From NCBI RefSeq assembly GCF_001514065.1, contig NZ_KQ948422.1, positions 744,001-808,000 on the forward strand: a DNA stretch of 64,000 nt. Direction: 5' to 3'. Below the pieces are notes generated by a model. That model was not told the DNA's origin. It was given only the letters and a program-made list of their open reading frames with translations, and made no database searches. The position numbers and the translations under genes were made by a program. This DNA is from Streptomyces antibioticus. Its GTDB lineage: Bacteria; Actinomycetota; Actinomycetes; Streptomycetales; Streptomycetaceae. Below are positions 40,451 to 49,600 of this stretch, in pieces (the first letter of the stretch is position 1; each line of letters opens with the position of its first letter).

Positions 40451-40528
40451 CTACCCGAGGAGCTCCAGGCGGGCCGGGATCCAGCTCGGCACCTGCCGCG
40501 CGGCTCTGCGCTTACGTCCGGGATCCAT
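40451..40528 (-). CDS. 25-aa small ORF under a CebR-type operator
   Basis: ATG to TAG, 25 codons, with a near-perfect AAGGAGGAA ribosome-binding site eight bases before the ATG. The peptide is basic: it begins MDPGRKRRAARQ and ends PARLELLG, with one Trp and one Pro-rich turn. A promoter (TTGACG, 17 bp, CAATAT) and a perfect CebR operator lie upstream and a hairpin downstream, so it has its own transcription unit co-regulated with the cellulase. It has no signal peptide or membrane helix. It may be a regulatory peptide, a leader or a small RNA with incidental coding. Function unknown. Confidence 0.6.
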   Translation of the reverse strand: MDPGRKRRAARQVPSWIPARLELLG

Positions 40529-40585
40529 GTGCTGGTTCCTCCTTGCCGTATACGGCTCGGTGGGGGGAATCAAGGCCTGAACCAG

Positions 40586-40599
40586 TGGGAGCGCTCCCA
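40586..40599. promoter_or_regulatory. Perfect CebR operator at the small-ORF promoter
   Basis: TGGGAGCGCTCCCA, an exact 14-bp palindrome, sits directly downstream of the -10 (CAATAT, 40599-40604) on the minus strand, over the predicted transcription start. Binding here should block RNA polymerase. Confidence 0.85.
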
Positions 40600-40627
40600 T
40601 ATTGAGGACGGATGCCGGTCACGTCAA
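40599..40627 (-). promoter_or_regulatory. Promoter of the 25-codon ORF
   Basis: TTGACG (40622-40627) and CAATAT (40599-40604) are 17 bp apart on the minus strand. The -35 is inside the first of two tandem 12-bp repeats. Confidence 0.5.
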
Positions 40628-40640
40628 TGGTCACGTCAAT
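40617..40640. repeat. Two tandem copies of GGTCACGTCAAT
   Basis: Perfect 12-bp direct repeats at 40617-40628 and 40629-40640 each carry a TTGACG on the minus strand, so the promoter has a duplicated -35-like element next to the CebR operator. Confidence 0.8.
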
Positions 40641-40846
40641 ACGTTGAGAACTTGAATCGTTCGAACCGGTTTACCGTACAGAAAAGTTAAGCAACCACCC
40701 TGCGGGCCCCGCTCACTTCGGCATCGTCGACGCGGACAAGGCGTCATGGGCGTGGCCTCCTTGACCCGCGAGGCCCCCACCTGCACAGTCGTCGTGCGGC
40801 ACCGCGGCCAGTGCCACAATCCTCTGCCGACTGACGCCCGGGAGCG

Positions 40847-41500
40847 ATGGATTCGATGGTCCTGAACCTGGTGGTGATCGGCACGGCTGTCACCCTGGGG
40901 CCGTTGCACAACAGCGCCTTCATCCTGCTGCTGTCCACGCGGCACGGTGTCCGTCAGGGGCTGGTGTTTCTCTTGTCCTGGCTGGCCAACCTGATCGTCG
41001 TCATTGCCGTCGTCGTGCTGCTGACCGGCGGCCAGCCCCCGGAGCGCCACAGCGCGCCCTCGACCGCCGCGCTCGCCGCGAAAATCGCCATCGGTCTGGG
41101 GCTGGTGATCTATGGCACGCGTCGGCGGCACCGGCCGCCCCGCCCACGCGGTCCCGCGCGCTGGGCCGCCCGGATCGACAACGCCTCCTGGATCACGGCA
41201 GCCGGTCTGGCATGGCTGCTGCAACCTTGGGCACTGGTCGGCGCCGGTGCCGCGACGGCCCTCGAAGCGGACCTCTCCACCGTCCACGACTGGATCGTGC
41301 TGAGCAGCTACTGCCTGTTGGCCACGCTCAGCCTCATCGTCATGGAGATGTACGCGGTCTGGGCACCTGCGGCTGCGCAGGCCAAGCTCAACGCCCTGCG
41401 GATCTGGCTGAGCCGGCATCAGGAGCAGCTGATCGTGACGCTCTCCCTCGTCGCCGGCCTATGGCTGATGGCCGCCAGCATCTACGAGCTGGTCACCTGA
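40847..41500 (+). CDS. GAP-family polytopic membrane protein
   Basis: The 217-residue protein has about six membrane helices and the opening LVVIGTAVTLGPLHNSAFILLLST, which matches the GAP/Sap (sulfolipid-addressing-like) family, a LysE-related group. In mycobacteria such proteins assist export of surface glycolipids; a role in Streptomyces is not established. It stands alone downstream of the cellulase region, divergent to it. ATG at 40847 is the first start in frame; MDSMVL leaves a second ATG three codons later. Confidence 0.75.
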   Translation: MDSMVLNLVVIGTAVTLGPLHNSAFILLLSTRHGVRQGLVFLLSWLANLIVVIAVVVLLTGGQPPERHSAPSTAALAAKIAIGLGLVIYGTRRRHRPPRPRGPARWAARIDNASWITAAGLAWLLQPWALVGAGAATALEADLSTVHDWIVLSSYCLLATLSLIVMEMYAVWAPAAAQAKLNALRIWLSRHQEQLIVTLSLVAGLWLMAASIYELVT

Positions 41501-41544
41501 CGCGGACGGCCCCAGCCGCGATCACTCTGCTGTTCGCGGAACGC

Positions 41545-42273
41545 TCAGGTCGCCATCAGCTCCACCATGGCGCGTTCCATCGCGGCGTTGAACTCCTCCG
41601 GCGCCAGCGGCAAGCGGGACTTCACGTCCTGACTCCACCGGTCGGCGAGGACTTCGGCGGAGCCCGCCTCGACCCCGTCGAGGGCCGCGTCCGCCAGGTC
41701 GGACGGGGTGATCTTGTCCACGTGCCAGCCCGCGGCCATGTCGGTGTCGGCCAAGCCGAGGTGCACCGCTGTCACGAGCGTGCCCTGTCCGGCGAGTTCC
41801 AGGCGAACGCCGTTGGTCATCGCCCAGGCAGCCGCCTTGCTCAGGTGGTAGGCGGTGGCGCCCTTGCCTCCGAACCAGGACATGGCGGAGAGCACGTTGA
41901 CGATCGCGCCCCCGCCGTTCCTGCCGAGCGCCGGCGCGAATTCCCGGATCATCGCCAGGTGACCGAACATATTGGTTTCCAGCTCGTGCCGCACCGCCTC
42001 CAGCGGACCGGTCAGCAGATCGGTCCCGGTACTGATCCCCGCGTTGTTGACGAGCAGCGAGACGTCCTGGGCGGCCTCGGCGGCGGCCCTCACGGATGCG
42101 GGATCGGCGATGTCGAGGGGCAGCACCTCGACGCCGGGCAGGTCCACCGTCTCCGGTCGGCGGGCGGTCGCGTAGACCTTGCGGGCACCTCGTTCGAGCA
42201 GACGCTGGGCAAAGGCACGGCCCAGGCCACGATTGGCTCCTGTGACCAGGGCGACGGAGTCGTTGATGTTCAT
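41545..42273 (-). CDS. Short-chain dehydrogenase/reductase
   Basis: Start at MNINDSVALVTG; the frame is open upstream only as shadow of the MerR gene. The 242-residue protein has the cofactor motif TGANRGLG, the NNAG motif (LLVNNAGIS), active-site Ser in NVLSAMSWF and the Tyr-x3-Lys motif AYHLSK. It is a classical cytoplasmic NAD(P)-dependent oxidoreductase of unknown substrate. It is divergent from a MerR regulator whose likely operator spans its promoter. TAGCGT seven bases before the ATG suggests a leaderless transcript. Confidence 0.88.
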   Translation of the reverse strand: MNINDSVALVTGANRGLGRAFAQRLLERGARKVYATARRPETVDLPGVEVLPLDIADPASVRAAAEAAQDVSLLVNNAGISTGTDLLTGPLEAVRHELETNMFGHLAMIREFAPALGRNGGGAIVNVLSAMSWFGGKGATAYHLSKAAAWAMTNGVRLELAGQGTLVTAVHLGLADTDMAAGWHVDKITPSDLADAALDGVEAGSAEVLADRWSQDVKSRLPLAPEEFNAAMERAMVELMAT

Positions 42274-42289
42274 GTCCGTTACGCTAAAA

Positions 42290-42307
42290 CCTGACGCTGA
42301 CGTCAGG
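42290..42307. promoter_or_regulatory. MerR-type operator between the SDR and MerR genes
   Basis: CCTGACG and CGTCAGG flank CTGA, an 18-bp palindrome. On the minus strand it lies within a 19-20 bp spacer between TTGCCC and TTAGCG, the overlong spacer geometry that MerR activators correct. It thus probably serves the SDR promoter. Confidence 0.6.
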
Positions 42308-42342
42308 GGCAAGTGCGGATTTCGAGGTCGCGGGAGGTCACC

Positions 42343-42720
42343 ATGTCCGTCACGGTGGATGCGGATGAGCGGTTGCTGCGCATCGGCGAGGTGGCTCGTG
42401 GTGCCGGCGTGTCGGTGCGCGCTGTGCGCTACTACGAGCAGCAGGGACTGCTCACGGCGGAGCGCAGCCCGGCCGGTCAGCGGCTGTACCGGAAGGACGC
42501 CATCGAACGGGTCCGCTTCTTTCAGCAGATGTACGCCGCCGGCCTGACCAGCCGGAGGATCGCCGAACTGCTTCCGTGCTGGAACGCCGGGCACACCGAC
42601 GCCGGGCAACGCGCCATGCTGCGCGAGGAGCGCCGGCGCCTCCAGGCCAAGATCGACGAACTGCAGGCCGCCCGGGACCGTCTCGACGAGGTCATCGCCG
42701 TCACCGACGCCCACCCGTAG
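42343..42720 (+). CDS. MerR family transcriptional regulator
   Basis: Start at the ATG with GGGAGG seven bases upstream. The 125-residue protein has the MerR winged helix (LLRIGEVARGAGVSVRAVRYYEQQGLL, RLYRKDAIERVRFFQQMYAAGLTSRRIAELLPCW) and a C-terminal coiled coil (LREERRRLQAKIDELQAARDRLDEVI). It lacks a metal-binding cysteine array; the single Cys is in LLPCW. It probably activates the divergent SDR gene. The ligand is unknown. Confidence 0.9.
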   Translation: MSVTVDADERLLRIGEVARGAGVSVRAVRYYEQQGLLTAERSPAGQRLYRKDAIERVRFFQQMYAAGLTSRRIAELLPCWNAGHTDAGQRAMLREERRRLQAKIDELQAARDRLDEVIAVTDAHP

Positions 42721-42832
42721 GCGGCGCACCGGCGGTCCGCGGCCCGCCGGTCAACCACTCCTCCTCTGCCCGCCCGGCATGGTCATGCCCGGCCGTTGAC
42801 GGTGGTCGACGCGCACGCGCATCGGTCGGCGC

Positions 42833-42860
42833 TCCAAGAAGGCTTCAAGTGCATTCCAAG
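42833..42860 (+). promoter_or_regulatory. Three TYCAAG direct repeats at 11-bp period, SARP-type site
   Basis: TCCAAG (42833-42838), TTCAAG (42844-42849) and TCCAAG (42855-42860) recur at exactly 11 bp, one helical turn. This is the arrangement bound by SARP activators, and GAGGCT at 42871-42876 could be the -10. They lie 54 bp upstream of a SARP gene, suggesting autoregulation. Confidence 0.6.
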
Positions 42861-42913
42861 ACGGTGTGCGGAGGCTGTGCCGGATTCAGGTTCTGGCAAG
42901 GAGAGACATAGAG

Positions 42914-45907
42914 GTGCGGGAGCAGATTCGGTTCGCGGTGCTGGGGCCGGTCAGCGCGTGGCGCGGCACGGCCGAGGTGGACCTCGGACCGCCCCAACAG
43001 CGGGCCGTGCTGGGGGCGTTGCTGATCGCGGAGGGCGCCCAGGTGCGGGTCGGCGAACTGGTCGACGCGCTGTGGGGTACGGCACCGCCCGCGTCGGCGG
43101 TGGGTTCGGTCCGCACGTATGTGCACCGGCTGCGGCGGGCTCTCGACGACGCGCTCCTGATCCGGTCCGTGGGGGACGCCTACGTCGTACGCGCGCTCCC
43201 GCAGGACCTCGATCTCGCCGCGTTCCGTGAACTCGTAGCCCGCTCCGAACGGTCCCGGCAGGCCGGCAACCTCCGGGACGCCGTCGTGCATCTGCGGGCC
43301 GGGCTCGCTCTGTGGCGCGGTCCCGCCCTGTCCGGGGTGCGGGGCGCATGGGCGCGCGCCCAGCGTGAACGCCTGGAAAGGCTCCGGCTGTCCGCTCTGG
43401 AGAACCGGCTCGCCCTCGAACTCGACCTCGGCGGCCACGCCCAGGCCGCACCTGAACTCGCCGCGCTGGTCGGCGCGCACCCGCTCGACGAGCGGTTCCG
43501 CGAGATGCTGATGCTGGCGCTCTACCGGTCCGGCCGTCAGTCGACCGCCCTGGAGGCGTACACCGAGGCACGCGAACTCCTCGCGGAGGAGCTGGGGGTC
43601 GATCCGGGACCGGGCCTGCAGCGGCTGTACGAACGGATCCTGCGCGCGGATCCGGAGCTGCTGCCGCGGGCCGCCGCACCGGCTCCGGCCGAGCCGGCTC
43701 CCGTCGGGCGCCCTACGGAGCTTCCGACCGCCCAAGAGGCCGCCGTTGCCGTGGCTGTCCCAGGAGACACCGAGCCCGGCGTCGACGCCTCGGAACCGGC
43801 CTGTGAGGCGTCCGCGCACTCCTGCCCGCCGGCTGTCGACCGTTCCTCCCCCGCTCCCCCTGTCCCCGCCCAACTCCCCGCCGCGCTGGCGGGTTTCGTA
43901 GGCCGCGACGACCAACTCGCGCAAGCCACCGCCCTGCTCCCCGAGGAAGGTGACGCGCCTTCCGCCACCGTTCTCGTCGGCGGCACCGCGGGAGTGGGCA
44001 AGACCGCGTTCGCCGTGCACTGGGCCCGACGGATCGCATCTCGGTTTCCCGACGGCCAGCTCTACGTCAATCTCCGGGGCTTCGACCCGGTGGCCGATCC
44101 GGTCCCCCCGGCCCAGGCACTCCGCAGCCTTCTTGCGGCACTGGGCGCGGATCCTCGTCACCTCCCGCAGGACGAGGACGCGTTGGCGGCCCGGCTGCGT
44201 ACCGTGCTCACCGGCAGGCGGGTGCTGATCCTCCTGGACAACGCGCGCGACGCCGGGCAGGTACGTCCGCTGCTGCCCGGCGCCCCCGGCTGTCTGACGA
44301 TCGTCACCAGCCGCAACCGGCTCGGCGGGCTGGTCGCCGTGGACGGGGCCCACCCGCTGCATCTCGACGTCCTCAGCGCACGGGAGGGACACGAGCTTCT
44401 GGTGCGGCGGCTGGGCGCGGCACGGGTCGCCGCCGAGCCGAAGGCCGTAGGGATGATCGTCGAGCTGTGTGCGGGGCTGCCGTTGGCGCTCGCGGTCACG
44501 GCGGCCCGCGCGGCCGGGCGCCCCGCCTTCCCGCTCGCCGCGCTGACGGCCGAACTCGCCGAAGGGCACGGCAGCCTGGACGCCTTCACGGACACCGACC
44601 AGGTCGCCGATGTGCGCACGGTGCTGTCATGGTCGTACCAGGCGCTGTCGCCCGCCGCCGCCCGGCTGTTCCGGCTGCTCGGTCTGCATCCGGGGCCGGA
44701 CGTCTCGCCGGCCGCGGCCGCGAGCCTCGCCGGGCTCGGGCTCCCCGCCACCCGGAGCCTGCTGACCGAGCTGGTGCACACCCGTCTCGTGGACGAGCCC
44801 GCGCCGGGCCGCTATGCCTCGCACGACCTGCTGCGCGCGCACGCGAGCGAGCTCGCAGCCGAGGTGGACGCCCCGGAGGAACTCGCGGCGGCCCGCCGCC
44901 GCATGCTGGACCACTATCTCCACGGCGCACATGCCGCCGCCGAGCTCACCGACCTGGCCCGGGACCGGATCACCCTCATGGAGCCGTCCGAGGGCGTGCG
45001 GTGTGCGCAGTTCAGCGCGCCCGAGCAGGCCGCGGCCTGGTTCGAGACCGAACGGGCCGTCCTGGTCGCGGTGTTGCGACAGGCCTCGGCGCACCGCTTC
45101 GACGTCCATGCCTGGCAGCTCGCCTGGTGTGTCGAGCACTACCTCGGCCGCCAGGGCCTGTGGCACGAACTCGGCGTCACCCTGCGTACCGCCCTGGTCT
45201 CCGCCGACCGTCTCGGAGACCCCACGGCCCTGGCGCACATCCACCGCGGGCTCGCCCAGGCCGAGTCGTACGCCAAGCACATCAGGGAGGCCCATCGGCA
45301 CATCGAGCGGGCCATCGCACTCTTCGGCGAGGTCGGCGACCTTCCGGCGCTCACGGAGTGCCACCGTCAGTTCAGTGTGGTCCTCGAGGTGGAGGGCGAC
45401 CTGGAAGGCGCCCTCCACCATCACCGGCTGGCCCTGGAACTGGTCGGCCCGGACGACAGCAGGCTGCGCTCGTGGATCCTGAACGGGCTCGGCTGGTACA
45501 ACACGCTGCTCGGCCGGCACGATGAGGCGCTGATGTACTGCGCGTCCGCGCTGCGCCTGGCCCGCGCCGACGACGACGACTACACCCTGGGCCACGTCCT
45601 CAACAGCACCGGCACCGCCCACCACCACCTCGGGGCGTACGACGACGCCGTGGCCGCCTTCGAGGAGTCGCTGCTGCGGTTCCAGCAGGTCGGGGGCGTT
45701 CCTTGGGCGGAGGCCCACACCCTTGCGTCACTGGCCGACACCCGGTCGGCCCTCGGCGACCGGGAAGGGGCCCGCACGCTGCTGCGGGAGGCGATCCGCA
45801 TCCTGGACGGGATCGGACATCCGGATGCCGGGCCGCTGCGGGCGAAGCTGTCCGCACTCGCGTCTTCTTCCCGGCCCGTGGTGAAGGACCGGGCGCGGGC
45901 GGGGTGA
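42914..45907 (+). CDS. AfsR/SARP-family regulator with NB-ARC and TPR domains
   Basis: Start at GTG with AAGGAGAG upstream, aligning with the family opening IRFAVLGPVSAW; a start 48 bp earlier would precede the ribosome-binding site. The 997-residue protein has an OmpR-like DNA-binding domain (about 1-90), a BTAD domain (about 95-250), a proline/alanine linker, an NB-ARC ATPase with P-loop VGGTAGVGKTAFAV, LLLDNA and TIVTSRNRLGG, and a TPR region at the C-terminus (about 690-980, e.g. TLGHVLNSTGTAHHHLGAYDDAVAAF). Such AfsR-type proteins integrate signals to activate secondary metabolism. No biosynthetic cluster lies within the window; an adjoining type VII locus follows. Confidence 0.9.
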   Translation: MREQIRFAVLGPVSAWRGTAEVDLGPPQQRAVLGALLIAEGAQVRVGELVDALWGTAPPASAVGSVRTYVHRLRRALDDALLIRSVGDAYVVRALPQDLDLAAFRELVARSERSRQAGNLRDAVVHLRAGLALWRGPALSGVRGAWARAQRERLERLRLSALENRLALELDLGGHAQAAPELAALVGAHPLDERFREMLMLALYRSGRQSTALEAYTEARELLAEELGVDPGPGLQRLYERILRADPELLPRAAAPAPAEPAPVGRPTELPTAQEAAVAVAVPGDTEPGVDASEPACEASAHSCPPAVDRSSPAPPVPAQLPAALAGFVGRDDQLAQATALLPEEGDAPSATVLVGGTAGVGKTAFAVHWARRIASRFPDGQLYVNLRGFDPVADPVPPAQALRSLLAALGADPRHLPQDEDALAARLRTVLTGRRVLILLDNARDAGQVRPLLPGAPGCLTIVTSRNRLGGLVAVDGAHPLHLDVLSAREGHELLVRRLGAARVAAEPKAVGMIVELCAGLPLALAVTAARAAGRPAFPLAALTAELAEGHGSLDAFTDTDQVADVRTVLSWSYQALSPAAARLFRLLGLHPGPDVSPAAAASLAGLGLPATRSLLTELVHTRLVDEPAPGRYASHDLLRAHASELAAEVDAPEELAAARRRMLDHYLHGAHAAAELTDLARDRITLMEPSEGVRCAQFSAPEQAAAWFETERAVLVAVLRQASAHRFDVHAWQLAWCVEHYLGRQGLWHELGVTLRTALVSADRLGDPTALAHIHRGLAQAESYAKHIREAHRHIERAIALFGEVGDLPALTECHRQFSVVLEVEGDLEGALHHHRLALELVGPDDSRLRSWILNGLGWYNTLLGRHDEALMYCASALRLARADDDDYTLGHVLNSTGTAHHHLGAYDDAVAAFEESLLRFQQVGGVPWAEAHTLASLADTRSALGDREGARTLLREAIRILDGIGHPDAGPLRAKLSALASSSRPVVKDRARAG

Positions 45908-46040
45908 CACCCGGCCTTCGCCGATCTCGGTGCCCGGGGCGAGAACCCCACGGGCCGCGCGGCCGTAGTGAGAAGTGGGGTCGTGGACGCCTGGCTCCAC
46001 GTGACTATCGAACGCCTATCCCATGCCAATCGGCGATCGA

Positions 46041-46080
46041 TCACACACTGTGACGATCGGGGAGTCCCCACTCCCCGATC
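46041..46080. promoter_or_regulatory. Two adjacent inverted repeats upstream of the sigma-factor gene
   Basis: TCACA-CAC-TGTGA (46041-46053) is followed by an 11-bp perfect palindrome GATCGGGGAGT-CCCC-ACTCCCCGATC (46055-46080), ending 21 bp before the sigma-factor start. They could be operator sites or, for the second, the terminator of the SARP gene. No T run follows. Confidence 0.5.
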
Positions 46081-46101
46081 CGAAACGAGCCGGTCACCGC
46101 C

Positions 46102-46653
46102 ATGCGTCCTGCGTCCCTCACCGAGTCCCCCACCGATGACGAGGCCTTCGCTCGCGTGATCTACCAGACCCATGGAACCGCCCTGCTCGAATTCGCCCGG
46201 GGACTGACCCTCGGCGATGTGCACGGCGCCGAGGACATCGTGCAGGAAGCCGTGCTGCGGGCCTGGCGTCACGCCGACCGGCTCACTTCCACGCCCGGGC
46301 TGACCCGGCCGTGGCTGTTCACCGTGGTGCGGCGGCTCGCCATCGACGCGTACCGCACTCGGCGGGCCCGCCCGGTAGACCTCGTTCCCAAGGCCCTGGA
46401 GCGGGAGGTCGTCTCCGACACCAGCGAACTCACCCTCACGGCCCAGGTCCTGGTCCGCGCCCTGGCCGAACTGGACCGCCCGCACCGGGAGGTGCTCGTG
46501 CACCGCTACTGCCTGGACCACAGCATCGAGGACACGGCCGCCGAACTGAACCTCCCCGCGGGCACGGTCAAATCCCGCAGCAGCCATGCTCTTCGGGCCC
46601 TGCGCCGGGCCCTGGCCTCGCACGGGGCTGCCTCCCCCGCGGGCCTGCGCTGA
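46102..46653 (+). CDS. ECF-type sigma factor
   Basis: The 183-residue protein has sigma region 2 (FARVIYQTHGTALLEFARGLTL, DIVQEAVLRAWRHADRL, PWLFTVVRRLAIDAYRTRRAR) and region 4 (LAELDRPHREVLVHRYCLDHSIEDTAAELNLPAGTVKSR). It would direct RNA polymerase to a specific promoter class. It lies 45 bp upstream of the type VII ATPase gene and is the first gene of the locus in this window, so it may control it. No anti-sigma factor gene is adjacent. Confidence 0.9.
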   Translation: MRPASLTESPTDDEAFARVIYQTHGTALLEFARGLTLGDVHGAEDIVQEAVLRAWRHADRLTSTPGLTRPWLFTVVRRLAIDAYRTRRARPVDLVPKALEREVVSDTSELTLTAQVLVRALAELDRPHREVLVHRYCLDHSIEDTAAELNLPAGTVKSRSSHALRALRRALASHGAASPAGLR

Positions 46654-46698
46654 ACCTCCCCCCTGTCGAACCATCCCTATCCCCATGGAGGATCCGGC

Positions 46699-49600
46699 GT
46701 GTCACGCCAGCTACTGACGGTCTGCCAGGACCCCGCCCCGCACTCCCCCGCGGACTCCTTCCGGACCATCGGCGAGGCGCTCCAGCGGGCGCGCGGCGGT
46801 GCCGTGATCAGCGTCCGGCCGGGCCGCTACCAGGAGGGCCTGGTCATCGGGACCCGGGTGACGATCGTCGCCGAACACGCCCGCGGCAGCGTGGAGATCG
46901 CTCCGCGCCGCGGCAGCGCGGTCGTCCTGAAGGCGGACGCCGTGATGCTCACCGACCTCGTACTGACCGGCCGGGACGAGGAGTTGCCGGTGGTGGACGT
47001 GGCGCGCGGCCAACTCGCCCTGGAGGGCTGCGACGTGACCGGCGCGGGCTGGACCGCGCTGCTGGCCCGTGGCACCGGATCGCTCGCCATGCGGGACTGC
47101 CGGATCACCAATCCGCAGGGCGCGGGACTGGTCGTCACCTCCCCGGTGGACAGCTCGGTCGAGTCCTGCACGGTCGAACACCTCGGCACCTCGGGCGCGG
47201 TGATCGGCGAACGCGGCCGGGTCACCCTGCGCGGCTGCACCGTCCGGGACGCCCGCGGCAACGGCGTGCTGGCCAACGGCGAGGCGCGCGGCTCGGTCGA
47301 GGACTGCGACATCTCCGCCACCGACAAGCCGGCCATCGCCCTGGAAGAGCACTGCACCACCCGGGTGGTGCGCACCGCCGTCCACGACACCAGCACCGGC
47401 GTCCACCTGAGCAGCGCGGCCCGCACCACCCTGGAGGACGTGACGGTCACGGCCACCACCGGCCCCGGCATCGTCCTGTCCGGCGGCACCGACCCCTGGC
47501 TCCGCCGCTGCCGCACCGACCGGACCGAGGGCCACGGCCTGGTCGTACTCGAACGGTCGCGCGGCACGATCGAGGACTGCCGCCTGGACGGAGCCCAGGC
47601 ACCGGCACTGCGCGTCGGCGGCTCCGCGTCCCCCGTGCTGATCGGTCTTTCGGTGCAGGGCGGTGCCGCGGACGGGCTGCTGCTGGAGGAGGAGTCGGTC
47701 GCCGAGCTGGACCGGCCGGAGGTGAAGGACGTGGCCGGCGTCGGCGTCTCGGTACGGTCAGGGGCGAACCCGCTGTTGCGCAGGGCCCGGATCAGCGCGC
47801 CCGGCGGCCACGGCGTGGAGGTCCGCGCCGACGGCCGCGGCCGCCTGGAGGACTGCGTGATCGAACGTCCCGGCGGGGCGGGCATCCGGGTCGAGGACGA
47901 CGGCACGCTGTACGTCGGCGGCGGCACCGTCGACACGGCGGGCGGCGGACCCGGACTGTCCGTCGGGGCCGACGGCAGCGTCACCCTGCGCGACTGCGAG
48001 ATCCGCGGCGAGCGCGGCAGCGCGCAGCCCGGCGTGCTGGTGGAGAAGGGCGGCGAACTGACCGCGAGCCGACTGCGGGTGAGCGGCGCGGGCGGACATG
48101 GCGTGGTCGTCGAGGACGGCGGGCGGGGCGCGTTCACCTCCTGCGAGGCGATGGGCAGCGAGGGCGACGGCTTCCGCGTCGACACCGACGCTCCCGTGTC
48201 CCTGGTCAACTGCACCGCGCGCGAGAACACCGGCGGCGGCCTGGTCCAGGTCCGCCCGGGCGACCGGCTCGCCGTCGAGGGCCTGACCAGCGCGGACAAC
48301 GGCCGCCGGGACGCCTGGGGCGCCGGCGACGTCGAAGGCACGGACCCGGCCGGAGCCCCCACCGCCGCGACGGACGGCGGGCCGCTCGCCGAACTCGACG
48401 CGCTCATCGGCCTGGACGACGTCAAGCACCAGGTCCGCACCCTCGTGAACCTCACCAAGCTCGCCCAGCGCCGCGCCAGCATGGGCATGCCGGTCCCGCC
48501 GATGAGCCGTCACCTGGTCTTCGCGGGCCCGCCCGGCACCGGCAAGACGACGGTCGCCCGCCTCTACGGCACGATCCTCACGGAGCTGGGCGTGCTGCGC
48601 ACCGGCCACCTGGTGGAGGTCTCCCGCGCCGACCTCGTCGCCCAGATCGTCGGCGGCACGGCCATCAAGACCACCGAGACCTTCCAACAGGCCCTCGGCG
48701 GCGTCCTGTTCATCGACGAGGCCTACACCCTGGTCTCCGACAGCCGGGGCGGCGGTGCCGACTTCGGCCGGGAGGCCGTCGACACCCTGCTGAAGCTGAT
48801 GGAGGACCACCGCGACGACATGGTCGTGGTCGTGGCCGGCTACACCGAGGAGATGGCCGGTTTCCTGGCCTCCAACCCCGGTCTGGCCTCCCGCTTCTCG
48901 CGCACGGTGGAGTTCGCCAACTACTCGGTGCCGGAACTGGTCGCCATCATGGAGTCGATGTGCGCCCGCCACCAGTACGAGCTGGAGGACTCCACTCGCA
49001 AGGCGCTCGCCGTCCGCTTCGAACGCATGCCGCGCGACGCCACGTTCGGCAACGGCCGCGCCGCCCGCCAGCTGTTCGAGGAGATGGTGGACCGTCAGGC
49101 GACCCGGCTCGCCTCGCTCACCGAGATCGGGCAGCGCGATCTGGCCCTGCTGCTGCCCCAGGACGTGGGCGAGGAGGCCGCGGCGGCGGTGAGCGACGAG
49201 GGGCCCGCCGGTGGCGACCCGCTCACCCGTCTCGGGGACATGGTCGGCCTCACCGGCGTGAAACGCGACGTCACTGACCTCGTCAACCTCCTCGCCACCG
49301 CCCGCCGCCGCGAGGCCGCCGGCCTGCCCGCACCCCGCATCAGCCACCACCTCGTCTTCACCGGCCCGCCCGGCACGGGCAAGACGACGGTCGCCCGCCT
49401 CTACGGCGAACTCCTCGTGACACTCGGCGTGCTGCCCCGCGGCCAGCTGGTGGAGGTGGCCCGGGCGGATCTGGTCGGCCGGTACGTGGGCCACACCGCC
49501 CAGTTGACCCGTGAGGTCTTCCAACGCGCCCTGGGCGGCGTCCTGTTCATCGACGAGGCGTACACGCTGACACCCGCCGGCTCGTCGGGCTCATCGGACT

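Noticed and set aside
42314..42729. Extended N-terminus of the SDR protein
   Set aside because: It runs opposite the MerR gene and has no Rossmann-fold residues; MNINDSVALVTG is the standard SDR start.
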